A stretch of 64,000 nt of DNA from Paraburkholderia xenovorans LB400 (GTDB lineage Bacteria; Pseudomonadota; Gammaproteobacteria; Burkholderiales; Burkholderiaceae), in assembly GCF_000013645.1 (NCBI RefSeq), contig NC_007951.1, positions 3,720,001-3,784,000 of the forward strand, in the 5' to 3' direction. The notes under the pieces were generated by a model. That model made no database searches, was not told where the DNA came from, and saw only the letters and a list, made by a program, of their open reading frames with translations. Of this stretch, positions 35,314-45,769 are shown piece by piece; positions within the stretch are counted from its first letter, which is position 1; every line of letters starts with the position of its first letter. The translations under genes were made by a program, and so were the position numbers.

Positions 35314-35808
35314 ATGCGACCTGTTTTCCGCATCGATCTGAGCCGCATTGCACCATATGCGGCCCTTTGCACCGCAATCGCGCTGACCATGCTGCCCATT
35401 GGCGCCAATGCACAGCAGGCCGAAGCGGCCCAATCCGCCACGCTGGCGGAATCTTCCGATGCAGGTTCCGCCACCTCCCGCGACGCGACGATCGCAACAG
35501 ACGCTGCGTCCGATACGAACGCGCCCGCCGCCGCGGCCTTCCGCCGGCTTGCCGCCAACGCGCTTAACCTTCCGGCCGATGGTACATCCATGAACGATTT
35601 TTCACTCGACGACCAGGCGCTCTCGCGACAACGCGGCGGCGCGGTCGGCATGGTGATGGTCGCCGCTACGCCGCAGCTCATGCGCGGCAACGGCGGCGGC
35701 GGCAGCGTAACGCTGTGGGACGAAATCGCCCCGCCCCCGCCTTTGCCGATTCCGGTCGATGCAGCGCGCGCGGCGCAGGGCAACGTCGCCAGTTACCAAA
35801 GAAAGTAG
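35314..35808 (+). CDS. Exported protein, first gene of Fap-like operon; internal double-glycine-like site
   Basis: 164 residues from ATG 35314, 6 nt after GGAGA (frame is open to 35248 but that would include the sigma-54 promoter). Signal peptide through IGANA (about residue 33). The middle is Ala/Ser/Asp-rich and probably disordered. At residues 98-109 the sequence LDDQALSRQRGG has the spacing of a C39 double-glycine cleavage signal (Leu -12, Leu -7, Gly -2, Gly -1). After it comes AVGMVMVAATPQLM and a Pro-rich end with PPPPLPIPV. A candidate substrate for the C39 peptidase at 38587. No known family. Confidence 0.85.
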   Translation: MRPVFRIDLSRIAPYAALCTAIALTMLPIGANAQQAEAAQSATLAESSDAGSATSRDATIATDAASDTNAPAAAAFRRLAANALNLPADGTSMNDFSLDDQALSRQRGGAVGMVMVAATPQLMRGNGGGGSVTLWDEIAPPPPLPIPVDAARAAQGNVASYQRK

Positions 35809-35837
35809 CCCGAACTATTTAGCGATGCAAAAACAGG

Positions 35838-35866
35838 GCGGGCGGTGTCGCGAACACACCGCCCGC
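35838..35866 (+). promoter_or_regulatory. Strong stem-loop between first and second genes of operon
   Basis: Perfect 11-bp arms GCGGGCGGTGT / ACACCGCCCGC with 7-nt loop, in the 88-bp gap. There is no T-run, so it is more likely an mRNA-stabilising or processing hairpin that could raise expression of the first gene relative to the rest. Confidence 0.7.
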
Positions 35867-35896
35867 ATACAGGACAGCACGCAGACAGGGACCGAC

Positions 35897-36430
35897 ATGA
35901 GCACCTCTATCCGGACGCCGCGCGCATTCAGGTCGCGGCTCACACTGCCCAAGCCGTCGCCGGCCGCGCTGGCAAGCGTTCTCGCCGCGCTCACCGCCGG
36001 TTTTGCCGTCGACGTCATGGCGCAGCAAGTCGTCAATCCCGGCGACATCATCGTCGAGCGCACGGTTACGCCGCGCGACGCTTTCATACCGGTGCCGAAG
36101 AGCCAGGACCCGGTCGCCGTGCGCGCCACCACGTTCCCGGCCAACTCGTTCAATCCGGCTGTCGCCCAGATCGTGGGCGATACCGATCTGACGAATGCGC
36201 ACGGGTCCAGCGGCGTGGCGGACGGCGGCGTGCTCGGCGGCACCGGCACGGGCATGCAGGCGGTGACCCAGATCCTTAGCGGCAAGGCGACCGGCAACAA
36301 CGTCGCGCTGAATTCCGGCGGCATCGGTCTGCCCGCTCCCGGCATCGGCGGGACGATCACCTCGTCGGTAACGGGCGCGCTGGCGCCGCTATCGAACACC
36401 CTCACCGGCGCGCTCGGAGGTCTGAAATGA
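35897..36430 (+). CDS. Exported Gly/Thr-rich protein of Fap-like operon
   Basis: 177 residues from ATG 35897. It has a long N-region and hydrophobic segment ending in AVDVMA (cleavage near residue 42). The mature N-terminus NPGDIIVERTVTPRDAFIPVPK looks conserved in type. At residues 93-104 VGDTDLTNAHGS has the -12/-7/-4/-2 pattern of double-glycine signals (Val93, Leu98, Ala101, Gly103). The C-terminus is rich in Gly, Thr and Ser without charged residues. The stop overlaps the next start (ATGA). Function unknown; possibly FapA-like or a chaperone. Confidence 0.85.
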   Translation: MSTSIRTPRAFRSRLTLPKPSPAALASVLAALTAGFAVDVMAQQVVNPGDIIVERTVTPRDAFIPVPKSQDPVAVRATTFPANSFNPAVAQIVGDTDLTNAHGSSGVADGGVLGGTGTGMQAVTQILSGKATGNNVALNSGGIGLPAPGIGGTITSSVTGALAPLSNTLTGALGGLK

Positions 36431-37074
36431 ACCCGCTCGTGAACTCTCTCAAGCTGCGTTCGCTGGGTTCGCTGCATGCGGCGCTGTGCATCTGCATCGC
36501 CGGCGCCGCGCTGGTGACGAGTCACGCCAGCGCGCAATCGGTGCCGACAGTCGGCGCCACCTCGACCCTCGCCAACGGCGCGGCAGCCGGCGTGACGGGC
36601 GCGTTCGCGGTCAATGAAACGGCCGGCCTGAACAACGCACAAGCCAATCAGATCACGGTGTCGAACGGCGGCGTGGCCGGCAACGACAACGCCAGCATGC
36701 AAAGCGCCGCCGTGGCCGCGAAGGTCACGAACGCGCGGGCGTCGATCGAAGCCAATGCTTTTTCGAATTCATCCGGCGCGGTGCTGGTGAACCAGTCCGC
36801 CGGAGCAGGGAATCTGCAGCGCAACAGCACCCAATTGGGCACTGCGGCGCTCGGAGTCGAGACCGTCGCGGATGGGGAGCTATCCGCGACGGCCCCGAAA
36901 AACGGAGGTCTGGGGCAATCCATCGGGCTTCGTGGCGTACGCGAGACAAACATCTCAAACGATGCCTTCAGGAACGTCAGCGGGATCGTGCAGATCAACC
37001 AGACAGCCGGTGCCGGTAATGCCACGGCAAACAGTTTTGTGCTCCGTCCCCCGGCGGGCACTTTTTTTAACTGA
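36427..37074 (+). CDS. Exported repeat protein, probable Fap-like amyloid minor subunit
   Basis: 215 residues. Signal peptide through HASA (about residue 36). Three imperfect repeats: residues 56-74 (VTGAFAVNETAGLNNAQAN), 115-133 (SSGAVLVNQSAGAGNLQRN) and 184-202 (VSGIVQINQTAGAGNATAN), spaced 59 and 69 residues. The Asn/Gln/Gly pattern with alternating small and hydrophobic residues is that of curlin/FapB/FapC repeats, which form stacked beta-strands. In Fap systems a repeat protein of this size (FapB) is thought to nucleate fibres. Overlaps the upstream gene by 4 bp. Confidence 0.82.
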   Translation: MNPLVNSLKLRSLGSLHAALCICIAGAALVTSHASAQSVPTVGATSTLANGAAAGVTGAFAVNETAGLNNAQANQITVSNGGVAGNDNASMQSAAVAAKVTNARASIEANAFSNSSGAVLVNQSAGAGNLQRNSTQLGTAALGVETVADGELSATAPKNGGLGQSIGLRGVRETNISNDAFRNVSGIVQINQTAGAGNATANSFVLRPPAGTFFN

Positions 37075-37101
37075 CGACTCTTAAAAGTATCGGAGCGAAT
37101 C

Positions 37102-38493
37102 ATGAAGCGCACTCTTATTGCCGCAGCCGTTCTCGTTGCTGCATCCGGCAGCGCGTTTGCCGCGCCGCAAAAGGCCTACCTGTTCAATGCCACGCTGATC
37201 GGCGAGGCTGTCGGCGTGGAAGGTCTGGTCGGCCTGTATGGCTGCGTACACGTGTCCAGCACGGCGGGCGCGGTGATCAACAACAGCCAGAGCGTCAACG
37301 TCAACGCAACGCTCAATCCGCAAGCGCAAAGCTACACGACCGGCCGGATGACGACCACCACCAACAACAACACGTCGTCGATCAAGGGCGGCGGGTCGGT
37401 CTTTGCCCTGGCAACGCAAAGCCACTCGACGTCGTCGGCCGGCGCGCAGGGCTATCAGGCATCGGGCGGCTACGTGTACGGCAGCCAGAGCAGTTCCGTT
37501 GCCGGCGGCGGTTATCAGACCAGCCAGCAGGCAGCGGGGATCGCAGGCGGCTTCACGCATACCAGCCAGAACTCGGGCGGCCATATCGCAGCCGGCGGTT
37601 CGATCGGCGGCAACTACAACTATGCGGCCTTCAATACGCCGTTCTTCGGCGCCGGGACCTTCCATGCAGCCGGCGGCCTGCAGGCCGGCTACAACGAATC
37701 GAGCTACGCCAACACGTCGGGCCTCGCCGGCGGCTTCGAGGCATCGGAAGCATCCGGACAGGGCAAGGTATGGGGTTACAAGGCGAGCGAAGGTTCGGGC
37801 TTCGCGGCGGTCGGCGAACAGTCGTCCGGCTATCAGACCAGCCGGACCTCGTCCAGCGACGCTTATGCCGCGGCCTTCGGCGTCGACGCCAGCCTCACCA
37901 CCACGGACGTGACCACCCGGGGCTTCGTCACGCAGCACACCAACACGCAGGTGGCCGGCACGCTGAACGCCACGACCGGCACCAATGCGGGCAACGGCGT
38001 CTCGGGCAACCTCGGCATCAACATCGCGGAAGGCATCAACAACGCGCAGAGCAACGACGTGGCGCTCGCCTCGGTCGACATCGGCAACGTGTTCGGCAAC
38101 GCGCAGATCTTCAACGCGCAATCGTCGAGCGGCACAGCCCGGATCAACAACTTCAATCTGAACGCGTCGATCGGGGATGGTTCGCTGTCGGGTGTGACGG
38201 GCAACGTCGGCGTGAACGTCGCCTCGGGTATCGGCAACGTGCAGAACAACAGCCTCGCCGGTGCCGTGACGACGACCAAGCCTGGCAATGCGCTGACCAC
38301 GGCGATGGTCGCCACGGACGACAACTCGCAAACCGCCGGCATGACGGTTACGGGTCAATTCCAGGGCACCGCGATGCTGGGCGCCAACTCGCTCGCCAAC
38401 GCGTCGGGCAACATCGGCGTGAACATTGCCGGCGGCGCGGGCAACCTGCAGCACAACGGCCTGGCAATCGCCGCGCTGAACAGCGGCCACTAA
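37102..38493 (+). CDS. Large exported repeat protein, probable Fap-like amyloid main subunit
   Basis: 463 residues. Signal peptide MKRTLIAAAVLVAASGSAFA. Residues about 100-255 are Gly/Ser/Tyr/Gln-rich (GYQAS, GYQTS, WGYKASEGSG) and resemble a disordered linker or a second repeat region. Three C-terminal repeats, 301-318 (SGNLGINIAEGINNAQSN), 366-383 (TGNVGVNVASGIGNVQNN) and 435-452 (SGNIGVNIAGGAGNLQHN), have spacings of 65 and 69 residues, the FapC-like repeat/linker style. Near the mature start, VGVEGLVGLYGC (37-48) again has the double-glycine-like spacing with Leu42 and Gly47. It is almost without Lys/Arg in the repeats. Confidence 0.85.
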   Translation: MKRTLIAAAVLVAASGSAFAAPQKAYLFNATLIGEAVGVEGLVGLYGCVHVSSTAGAVINNSQSVNVNATLNPQAQSYTTGRMTTTTNNNTSSIKGGGSVFALATQSHSTSSAGAQGYQASGGYVYGSQSSSVAGGGYQTSQQAAGIAGGFTHTSQNSGGHIAAGGSIGGNYNYAAFNTPFFGAGTFHAAGGLQAGYNESSYANTSGLAGGFEASEASGQGKVWGYKASEGSGFAAVGEQSSGYQTSRTSSSDAYAAAFGVDASLTTTDVTTRGFVTQHTNTQVAGTLNATTGTNAGNGVSGNLGINIAEGINNAQSNDVALASVDIGNVFGNAQIFNAQSSSGTARINNFNLNASIGDGSLSGVTGNVGVNVASGIGNVQNNSLAGAVTTTKPGNALTTAMVATDDNSQTAGMTVTGQFQGTAMLGANSLANASGNIGVNIAGGAGNLQHNGLAIAALNSGH

Positions 38494-38586
38494 GCCGGCA
38501 GCAGGCAACAGAAGCCAGCAGGCAGTTGAGGGGGACGCGCCGGCAGCCATTCGCAGCGGCCGGCGCGTATGGAGCAGGAGACCAGC

Positions 38587-39300
38587 ATGTCCGGGTTCAA
38601 GGGGTTCCCGGCGCTACGGTTCGCTGTAGCGCTGGCAGGCTGCACGCTGTGCGCGGGCCAGAGTTACGCACAGGCGAGCATCGACACGTCCACGCTGGCG
38701 GGCGTTCCGTTGAAAAAAACGGTGCGTTCGATGAAGGACATCCGCTACAGCCACATCGTCAACCAGCAGTTCGACTACAGCTGCGGTGCGGCGGCGCTGG
38801 CCACGCTCCTCAAGTACGGCTACGGCATCGATATTCCGGAAACCGAACTGATCCGCCGGATGATGGTGTTCTCCACACCTGAAGTCGTCGTCAGGAATGG
38901 CTTCTCCATGCTCGACATGAAGAAATTCGTCGAGACCATCGGTTTGCGCGGCCGCGGCTTCCGGGTCAACGCCAACGCGCTCCAACACTTGCAGATTCCC
39001 GTGATGGTTCTCATGAACATCGACGGGTACGAGCATTTCGTGATCGTCAAGCATGCGCAGGACGGCCGCGTGTTCATTGCGGATCCCGCGCTCGGCAATC
39101 GCATCGTGCTCGAAGAGGACTTCGTGCGGAGCTGGAACGGCCTCGTCTTCGCGGTCCTCGGCAAACCCTTCAGGGAGGATTCCCCGCTCTTGCAGGACAA
39201 CGAGTCGCTCGCGCTCAAGCTGCGCGCCAGCGCGCTGGCCAACGGCACCGCCGCGACTCCCTTCGTCGAGTACGGCTTGATCAAGGCAGACCTGTTCTGA
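38587..39300 (+). CDS. Periplasmic C39 family cysteine peptidase, FapD-like
   Basis: 237 residues from ATG 38587, 6 nt after AGGAG. Signal peptide through QSYA (about residue 28). All C39 catalytic residues are seen with the right spacing: Gln60 and Cys66 in QQFDYSCGAAALATLL, His150 in DGYEHFVIV and Asp166 in VFIADPALG. There is no ABC-transporter or membrane part, so it is a stand-alone exported peptidase as in the Fap system. C39 enzymes cut after double-glycine leaders; candidate sites occur in its neighbours. Confidence 0.9.
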   Translation: MSGFKGFPALRFAVALAGCTLCAGQSYAQASIDTSTLAGVPLKKTVRSMKDIRYSHIVNQQFDYSCGAAALATLLKYGYGIDIPETELIRRMMVFSTPEVVVRNGFSMLDMKKFVETIGLRGRGFRVNANALQHLQIPVMVLMNIDGYEHFVIVKHAQDGRVFIADPALGNRIVLEEDFVRSWNGLVFAVLGKPFREDSPLLQDNESLALKLRASALANGTAATPFVEYGLIKADLF

Positions 39301-39307
39301 ACCAACC

Positions 39308-40135
39308 ATGAAGCAACACCTCACCCAACTCGGGCTCGCGATCTGCACCGCGATGTGCGGCTTGAGCGCAATCAGCGGCAACGCCCGGGCAGCAGCCGGC
39401 GCCGGCGCGGCACCGGCGCCTGAATTTGCCGCTTCTCATGACACCGGCTCCGCCGCCGTCAAGGTGCAGATGGTGGACGACGATGTCCTCGCCGGCCAGA
39501 CCGGCAAGTATGCCGGCGGCACGATGATCTCCGGCTTCGTTCTGAACATCATTTCTCAATGGCAGTTGCCCAACGGCGTGACCGCGCTCGCCCAGGGCAC
39601 GCTCAACGCGGCACGGAACGCGGCCGGCCAGGTGAGCAGCAGCGTCAGCACGCTGGCAAGCGTGAGCGGCGGCGGCCCCGGCAGTCATGTCGGCGCGGCC
39701 GGCTCCGGGGCCGATCCCAATGCCCAGGCGAACGGCGGGCAGCGCATTTCGGTCAACGGGGTCTCGCAAGTCACGCAGGTAGCCGGCGACCGTAACAGCG
39801 GCATCAACTCCGCGCTCATCGATTTCAACAACAACGCCTCGTTCCTCGCGGGCGCCGCCAATGCCCCGTCAGCCGCGGCCAGCAATTCGACCGGCTCCGT
39901 CAAAGCCGGCATCTCGTTCGGCAGCAACGGCATCAGCGTCGCGCTGCAGACGCCGGCTGGACTCGCCACCCAGACCATCGCACCGGGCAACGGGCAAATC
40001 GCCCAGTTGCTGCAGATCGCGGGCAATAACCAGCAGGTCGCCAACGCATTGCAGCTGCATTTGCAGACGCAGCAGATGTCGGCCGCCATGATCCGTCAGT
40101 CAGGTGTTCTACAAGCCCTGCAAAACAGGAGATAA
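39308..40135 (+). CDS. Exported protein, FapE-like
   Basis: 275 residues, 7 bp after the peptidase gene. Signal peptide through NARA (about residue 28). Near the mature N-terminus VDDDVLAGQTGK (56-67) has the double-glycine-like spacing (Val56, Leu61, Gln64, Gly66), followed by YAGGTMISGFVLNIISQWQLPNG, a hydrophobic strand pattern. The remainder is rich in Asn, Gln, Ser and Ala (GNNQQVANALQLHLQTQQMSAA). Its place between the FapD-like and FapF-like genes suggests FapE, but sequence similarity to FapE is not demonstrated here. Confidence 0.8.
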   Translation: MKQHLTQLGLAICTAMCGLSAISGNARAAAGAGAAPAPEFAASHDTGSAAVKVQMVDDDVLAGQTGKYAGGTMISGFVLNIISQWQLPNGVTALAQGTLNAARNAAGQVSSSVSTLASVSGGGPGSHVGAAGSGADPNAQANGGQRISVNGVSQVTQVAGDRNSGINSALIDFNNNASFLAGAANAPSAAASNSTGSVKAGISFGSNGISVALQTPAGLATQTIAPGNGQIAQLLQIAGNNQQVANALQLHLQTQQMSAAMIRQSGVLQALQNRR

Positions 40136-40259
40136 GCATGCGGGCCGCCACCCGCCGAGCGTAGCACCAGCAGTACCGACAGGCCGCGCACCGTCAGCAA
40201 CCACGTTGCATGGGACCGGAGACGGGCGGCGCGCAGCCGGAATACCGGGGGAACACAAA

Positions 40260-41696
40260 ATGAATAATCTTTCATCGAAAAAAGTGCCACGCATGGCACT
40301 GGCAGCCATTCCGGCCGCCGTCATGCTATTCGCACTTTCGCAAGGGGCGAGCGCGCAGGCGCTCGCCGGACAATCGGTCGAAGAACGTCTGAATACGTTG
40401 ATGCGGGTCGTCGACGAACAACAGCGGCAGATTCATTCTCTCGAGCGCCAGGTGACCAATCTGGAGATGGCGCAACGCGGCCGCGGCATACCGGGCGCCG
40501 GCGCGCCGGCCGGCAGCGAAGCGGTGGCCGAACAGCCCGGCGCCGACGGCTTGCCGGTGCCGCTGCCGCCGCTCGCCCAGGTCAATCCCGGCGCCCCCGC
40601 GCCCGGCGGCAACACCGGCACGGCGACCGGCGTGCCGGTCTATCCGCCGCCGCCCGAAGGCGGCAACGCGGGCGGACTGCCGGCCGCGACCGACGGCAGC
40701 GGCGCCGTCGGCCAGACGCAGAAAGCGGCCGAACCGGTGCGCACGCAGGCCGAAGAAGCGGTGGTGCAGCGCGAACACGCGCCGCTCTTCGACCACAAGC
40801 TGACGATGGACTGGGGCATCAGCGACACCTACTACGATCGCCGCCAGTTGCAGTTGTCGGGCTTCCTCGCGCTCGACGCGATTTTCCTCGGCAACATCAA
40901 CCTGGGCGAGACCAAGTCGCACCAGGTGATGGCCGATCTCGATACGCGCTACGGCCTGACCGACCGCATGAGTATCGACGTCGACGTGCCGTACATCTAC
41001 CGGCATAGCAACTTCATAGTCGGCGGCGCGGGCGGCGCGGCAAGCACGTTGTCGGATGCGTCGGTGAACGGCAGCAATATCGGCGACGTCAACTTCGGGA
41101 TCTACTACCAGTTCCTGAAAGAGACCAACAGTCTGCCGGACGTGGTCGGCAGTCTGCGCATCAAGGCGCCGACCGGCACCTCGCCGTTCGGCCAGAAACT
41201 GGTGCAGGTGGACGAAAACAACACCAATCTGGTCGCGCCGAGCAAGCTGCCCACCGGCACGGGTTTCTGGAACATCACGGCCGGCGTCTCGCTGCTGAAG
41301 ACCTACGACCCCGTGGTGCTGTTCGGCAGCGTTTCGTACACCTACAACATCGCTCGCTCGTTTGCGGACATCTCGTCGGTGCAGGGACAAACCCAGCCGG
41401 CAACGGTCAAGCTCGGCGACATCGTGCAGTTCGGCGGCGGCGTGGCGCTCGCCTTCTCCGACAAGGACTCGGCCAGCATCTCGTACACGATGGCGCTCGA
41501 ACCCGAATCGAAGACGCGCGCGCCAGGGGGCTCGTACGAAAAAGTGCCGGGCAGCGAGACCACGGCCGCGGCGCTGAATTTTGGCCTGAACCACGTCGTG
41601 AACAAACACCTCACCATCAACGGCTCGGTCTCCGTGGGCTTGACGCCCGACGCGCCGAACTTCGTGGTCGGCGTGCGCTTTCCCTACACCTTCTGA
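40260..41696 (+). CDS. Outer-membrane beta-barrel with N-terminal coiled coil, FapF-like exporter
   Basis: 478 residues from ATG 40260, 7 nt after GGGGGA. Signal peptide through GASA (about residue 32). A coiled coil at about 39-72 (VEERLNTLMRVVDEQQRQIHSLERQVTNLEM) is followed by a Pro/Gly/Ala linker to about 215. The C-terminal 260 residues show amphipathic strands and end in GVRFPYTF, the terminal aromatic residue typical of outer-membrane proteins. FapF has this same plan, with the coiled coil gating a barrel that exports amyloid subunits. The family also resembles PF13557-type transporters. Confidence 0.85.
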   Translation: MNNLSSKKVPRMALAAIPAAVMLFALSQGASAQALAGQSVEERLNTLMRVVDEQQRQIHSLERQVTNLEMAQRGRGIPGAGAPAGSEAVAEQPGADGLPVPLPPLAQVNPGAPAPGGNTGTATGVPVYPPPPEGGNAGGLPAATDGSGAVGQTQKAAEPVRTQAEEAVVQREHAPLFDHKLTMDWGISDTYYDRRQLQLSGFLALDAIFLGNINLGETKSHQVMADLDTRYGLTDRMSIDVDVPYIYRHSNFIVGGAGGAASTLSDASVNGSNIGDVNFGIYYQFLKETNSLPDVVGSLRIKAPTGTSPFGQKLVQVDENNTNLVAPSKLPTGTGFWNITAGVSLLKTYDPVVLFGSVSYTYNIARSFADISSVQGQTQPATVKLGDIVQFGGGVALAFSDKDSASISYTMALEPESKTRAPGGSYEKVPGSETTAAALNFGLNHVVNKHLTINGSVSVGLTPDAPNFVVGVRFPYTF

Positions 41697-41720
41697 CGTG
41701 TCAACGATGCGAGGTCGAAC

Positions 41721-43259
<1,539 letters not shown>

Positions 43260-43476
43260 TGCGGTCACCCGTCGGAGACGGCGGGCGTCGCGCATAGCGG
43301 CGCAACCCGGCGCAACCTGGCGGTGCGCGGCCGCGGCGAAACGCGGGATCTGCACGGCTAGTCCGTGCATACCCCGGCACCGCTTCATGCCGCCTTCGCA
43401 GGCCGGAGCCCCGCCTCGGCGGTGCGAATTGGCGCGTCAGGTAGAATCGGTCCGGTTACGTTCCCCTTTCCATTCG

Positions 43477-43977
43477 ATGACGACGCTCACCCTGATCGTC
43501 GCTCGCGCCAACAACGGCGTGATCGGCCGCGACAACCAGTTGCCCTGGCGACTTCCCGAAGACCTCGCGTTCTTCAAGCGCACCACTATGGGCGCGCCCA
43601 TCATCATGGGCCGCAAAACGCATGAGTCGATCGGCCGGCCCTTGCCTGGACGCCGCAACATTGTCGTGACGCGCGATGCCACACGCCGCTTCCAGGGTTG
43701 CGACACGGCCGCGACGCTCCAGGAGGCGCTCAAGCTCGCCGCGCAGGATCAGGCGCCCGAAGCGTTTCTGATCGGCGGCGCGCAGTTGTATGTGGAAGGC
43801 TTGCGGCAAGCGGACAAGCTCATCATCACCGAAATTTCCGCCGACTTCGAAGGCGACGCCACGTTCCCCGAACTCGACGAAACCGAGTGGGAAGAAGTCG
43901 CGCATGAAACGCACCGCGCGGACGCGCCGAACGATTTCGACTACGCGTTCGTGACGTACAAACGCAAGGGTGCCTGA
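43477..43977 (+). CDS. folA: Dihydrofolate reductase FolA
   Basis: 166 residues from ATG 43477. Family motifs: TLIVARANNGVIGRDNQLPWRLPEDLAFFKR (with the catalytic acidic residue in the LPEDL helix), IIMGRKTHESIGRPLPGRRNIV and AFLIGGAQLYVEGL. It reduces dihydrofolate produced by ThyA. Longer open frame upstream is not used because the LIVA-type N-terminus begins here. Followed by a strong bidirectional terminator. Confidence 0.97.
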   Translation: MTTLTLIVARANNGVIGRDNQLPWRLPEDLAFFKRTTMGAPIIMGRKTHESIGRPLPGRRNIVVTRDATRRFQGCDTAATLQEALKLAAQDQAPEAFLIGGAQLYVEGLRQADKLIITEISADFEGDATFPELDETEWEEVAHETHRADAPNDFDYAFVTYKRKGA

Positions 43978-44044
43978 AGCAACATGCTTCACATGTAATC
44001 GCCACGCTCGAAGCAGACGGTCCCCGCCGCCCGCCTGATACGAA

Positions 44045-44076
44045 AAAACGCCACGCAATGACTCGCGTGGCGTTTT
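44045..44076. terminator. Bidirectional terminator between folA and pmbA
   Basis: 12-bp arms AAAACGCCACGC / GCGTGGCGTTTT with an 8-nt loop. A- and T-runs on either side suit both converging genes. Confidence 0.92.
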
Positions 44077-44124
44077 CGTTTCAACGGTCGAACCGGAGGC
44101 CGACCGGCACGCGGCATAACCGCT

Positions 44125-45495
44125 TCACTGCCCCGCGATCGTCATGCGCTCGATCAGCACCGAACCGGTTTTCTTGGTGCCGCGCGTGATCGTATCCGCG
44201 CCGATCGCGACGATGTGGTGGAACATCTCCTGCAACGTGCTCGCCACGGTGATTTCCTCGACCGGATACTGGATCTTGCCGTTCTCGACCCAAAAGCCCG
44301 ACGCACCGCGCGAGTAGTCGCCCGTCACGTAGTTCACGCCCTGCCCCATCAGTTCGGTCAGCAACAGGCCCGTGCCGAGCTTGCGCAGCATCTCTTCGAA
44401 GTCGTCCTCGGGGCGCGTGTTCGAGCTCAGCAGCGACAGGTTGTGCGAGCCGCCCGCATTGCCGGTAGTCTGCATGCCGAGCTTGCGTGCCGAGTAGGTG
44501 GACAGGAAATAGCCTTCCACCACGCCGTCTTTCACCACCGAACGCTGTCTGGTGCGCACGCCTTCTTCGTCGAACGGCGCGCTGCCCATTGCGCGGGGAA
44601 TATGCGGGTCTTCGACCACCTGCACGTGCGGCGCGAACACCGGCTTGCCCAGGCTGTCGACGAGGAACGTGGTCTTGCGATACAGCGCGCCGCCGCTCGT
44701 GGCTTGCACGAATGCGCCGAGCAGGCCCGCGGCGAGCGGCGCTTCGAACAGTACCGGCACCTTGCGCGTGTCCAGACCGCGCGCGCCGATGCGCGCCAGC
44801 GCGCGCTGCGCCGCGTAACGGCCCACCGCTTCCGGATTGGCCAGTTCTTCGGCGCTGCGGGTGGACGTGTACCAGTCGTCGCGCTGCATGTTGCGGCCGC
44901 TGCCCGCAATCGGCGCGCACGCAATGTAGTGGCGCGAGTACGGATAACCCGCCAGGAAGCCGCGCGAGGTGGCCAGCACGAACTGCGAGTGCTGCGCCGA
45001 GACGCTCGCGCCCTCCGAGTTTTTGATCTGCGGATCGGTCGCGAACGCGGCGTCTTCCGCGCGGCGGGCAATTTCCACCGCTTCGTCCGCGGACAGATTC
45101 CACGGGTGATAGAGATCGAGATCGCGCGGCGCCGTTTCCAGCAATTCGGCTTCGGCCAGACCCGCGCAGTCGTCTTCGGCCGTGAAGCGCGCGATGTTGT
45201 AGGCCGCCGCGACCGTGTCCTTCAAAGCCTGCGACGAAAAGTCCGAAGTGCTCGCATTGCCGCGCTTGTTGCCGATGAACACCGTCACGCCGACCATCTT
45301 GTCGCGGTTGTGTTCGATCGTCTCGACTTCGCCGCGCCGCACGGAGACGGACAGGCCGTCGCCTTCGGAGATTTCGGTCGCCGCGTCGGTGCCGCCGAGC
45401 GACTTCGCGTGACGAAGGATGTCCGAGGCGATTTCCTTCAGCTCATCCTGGGTATGCGGAAAAAAGCGCTGCTTGACGTCCATGTCTGCTGCCAT
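44125..45495 (-). CDS. pmbA: Metalloprotease PmbA/TldE
   Basis: 456 residues from the ATG at 45495 (E. coli 450); another ATG lies four codons in. Family features: DAATEISEGDGLSVSVRRGEVETIEHNRDKMVGVTVF at the N-terminus, and NTRPEDDFEEMLRKLGTGLLLTELMGQGVNYVTGDYSRGASGFWVENGKIQYPVEEITVA near the end. With TldD it forms a protease that degrades unfolded peptides, used in microcin maturation and CcdA turnover in E. coli. Divergent from yjgA. Confidence 0.95.
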   Translation of the reverse strand: MAADMDVKQRFFPHTQDELKEIASDILRHAKSLGGTDAATEISEGDGLSVSVRRGEVETIEHNRDKMVGVTVFIGNKRGNASTSDFSSQALKDTVAAAYNIARFTAEDDCAGLAEAELLETAPRDLDLYHPWNLSADEAVEIARRAEDAAFATDPQIKNSEGASVSAQHSQFVLATSRGFLAGYPYSRHYIACAPIAGSGRNMQRDDWYTSTRSAEELANPEAVGRYAAQRALARIGARGLDTRKVPVLFEAPLAAGLLGAFVQATSGGALYRKTTFLVDSLGKPVFAPHVQVVEDPHIPRAMGSAPFDEEGVRTRQRSVVKDGVVEGYFLSTYSARKLGMQTTGNAGGSHNLSLLSSNTRPEDDFEEMLRKLGTGLLLTELMGQGVNYVTGDYSRGASGFWVENGKIQYPVEEITVASTLQEMFHHIVAIGADTITRGTKKTGSVLIERMTIAGQ

Positions 45496-45769
45496 TGTCG
45501 TTGCCGTCCTGTTCGGGGCCGAGCGGCCCTGTGTGTGTTCGCTGTGTTTGCTGTGTTCGCCGAATTCGCACCGGTTGAGCACATGCCTCGCGCATGCGCG
45601 CGAGCCCGTGTCGGGTGACGCATCCCGCGATCATAGCAAGGTACGCGACGCCGTACCTGGCATTCGCTGCGCCTCGCCTGAGCGCCGCGCCGCCGTCGCT
45701 TCGCGGGGCGCGACGCGTTGCGCGCGGCAGCGCGGCGGATCGGCGGGCGCGGCACGCTACAATATCGGC

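Noticed and set aside
36427..38493. Curli (csgA/csgB) identity for the repeat proteins
   Set aside because: The repeats are similar in style, but the operon has a C39 peptidase and a coiled-coil barrel rather than csgEFG homologues; Fap fits better.
38587..39300. Bacteriocin ABC exporter for the C39 gene
   Set aside because: No ABC or membrane domain and a Sec signal peptide is present; it is a stand-alone periplasmic peptidase.
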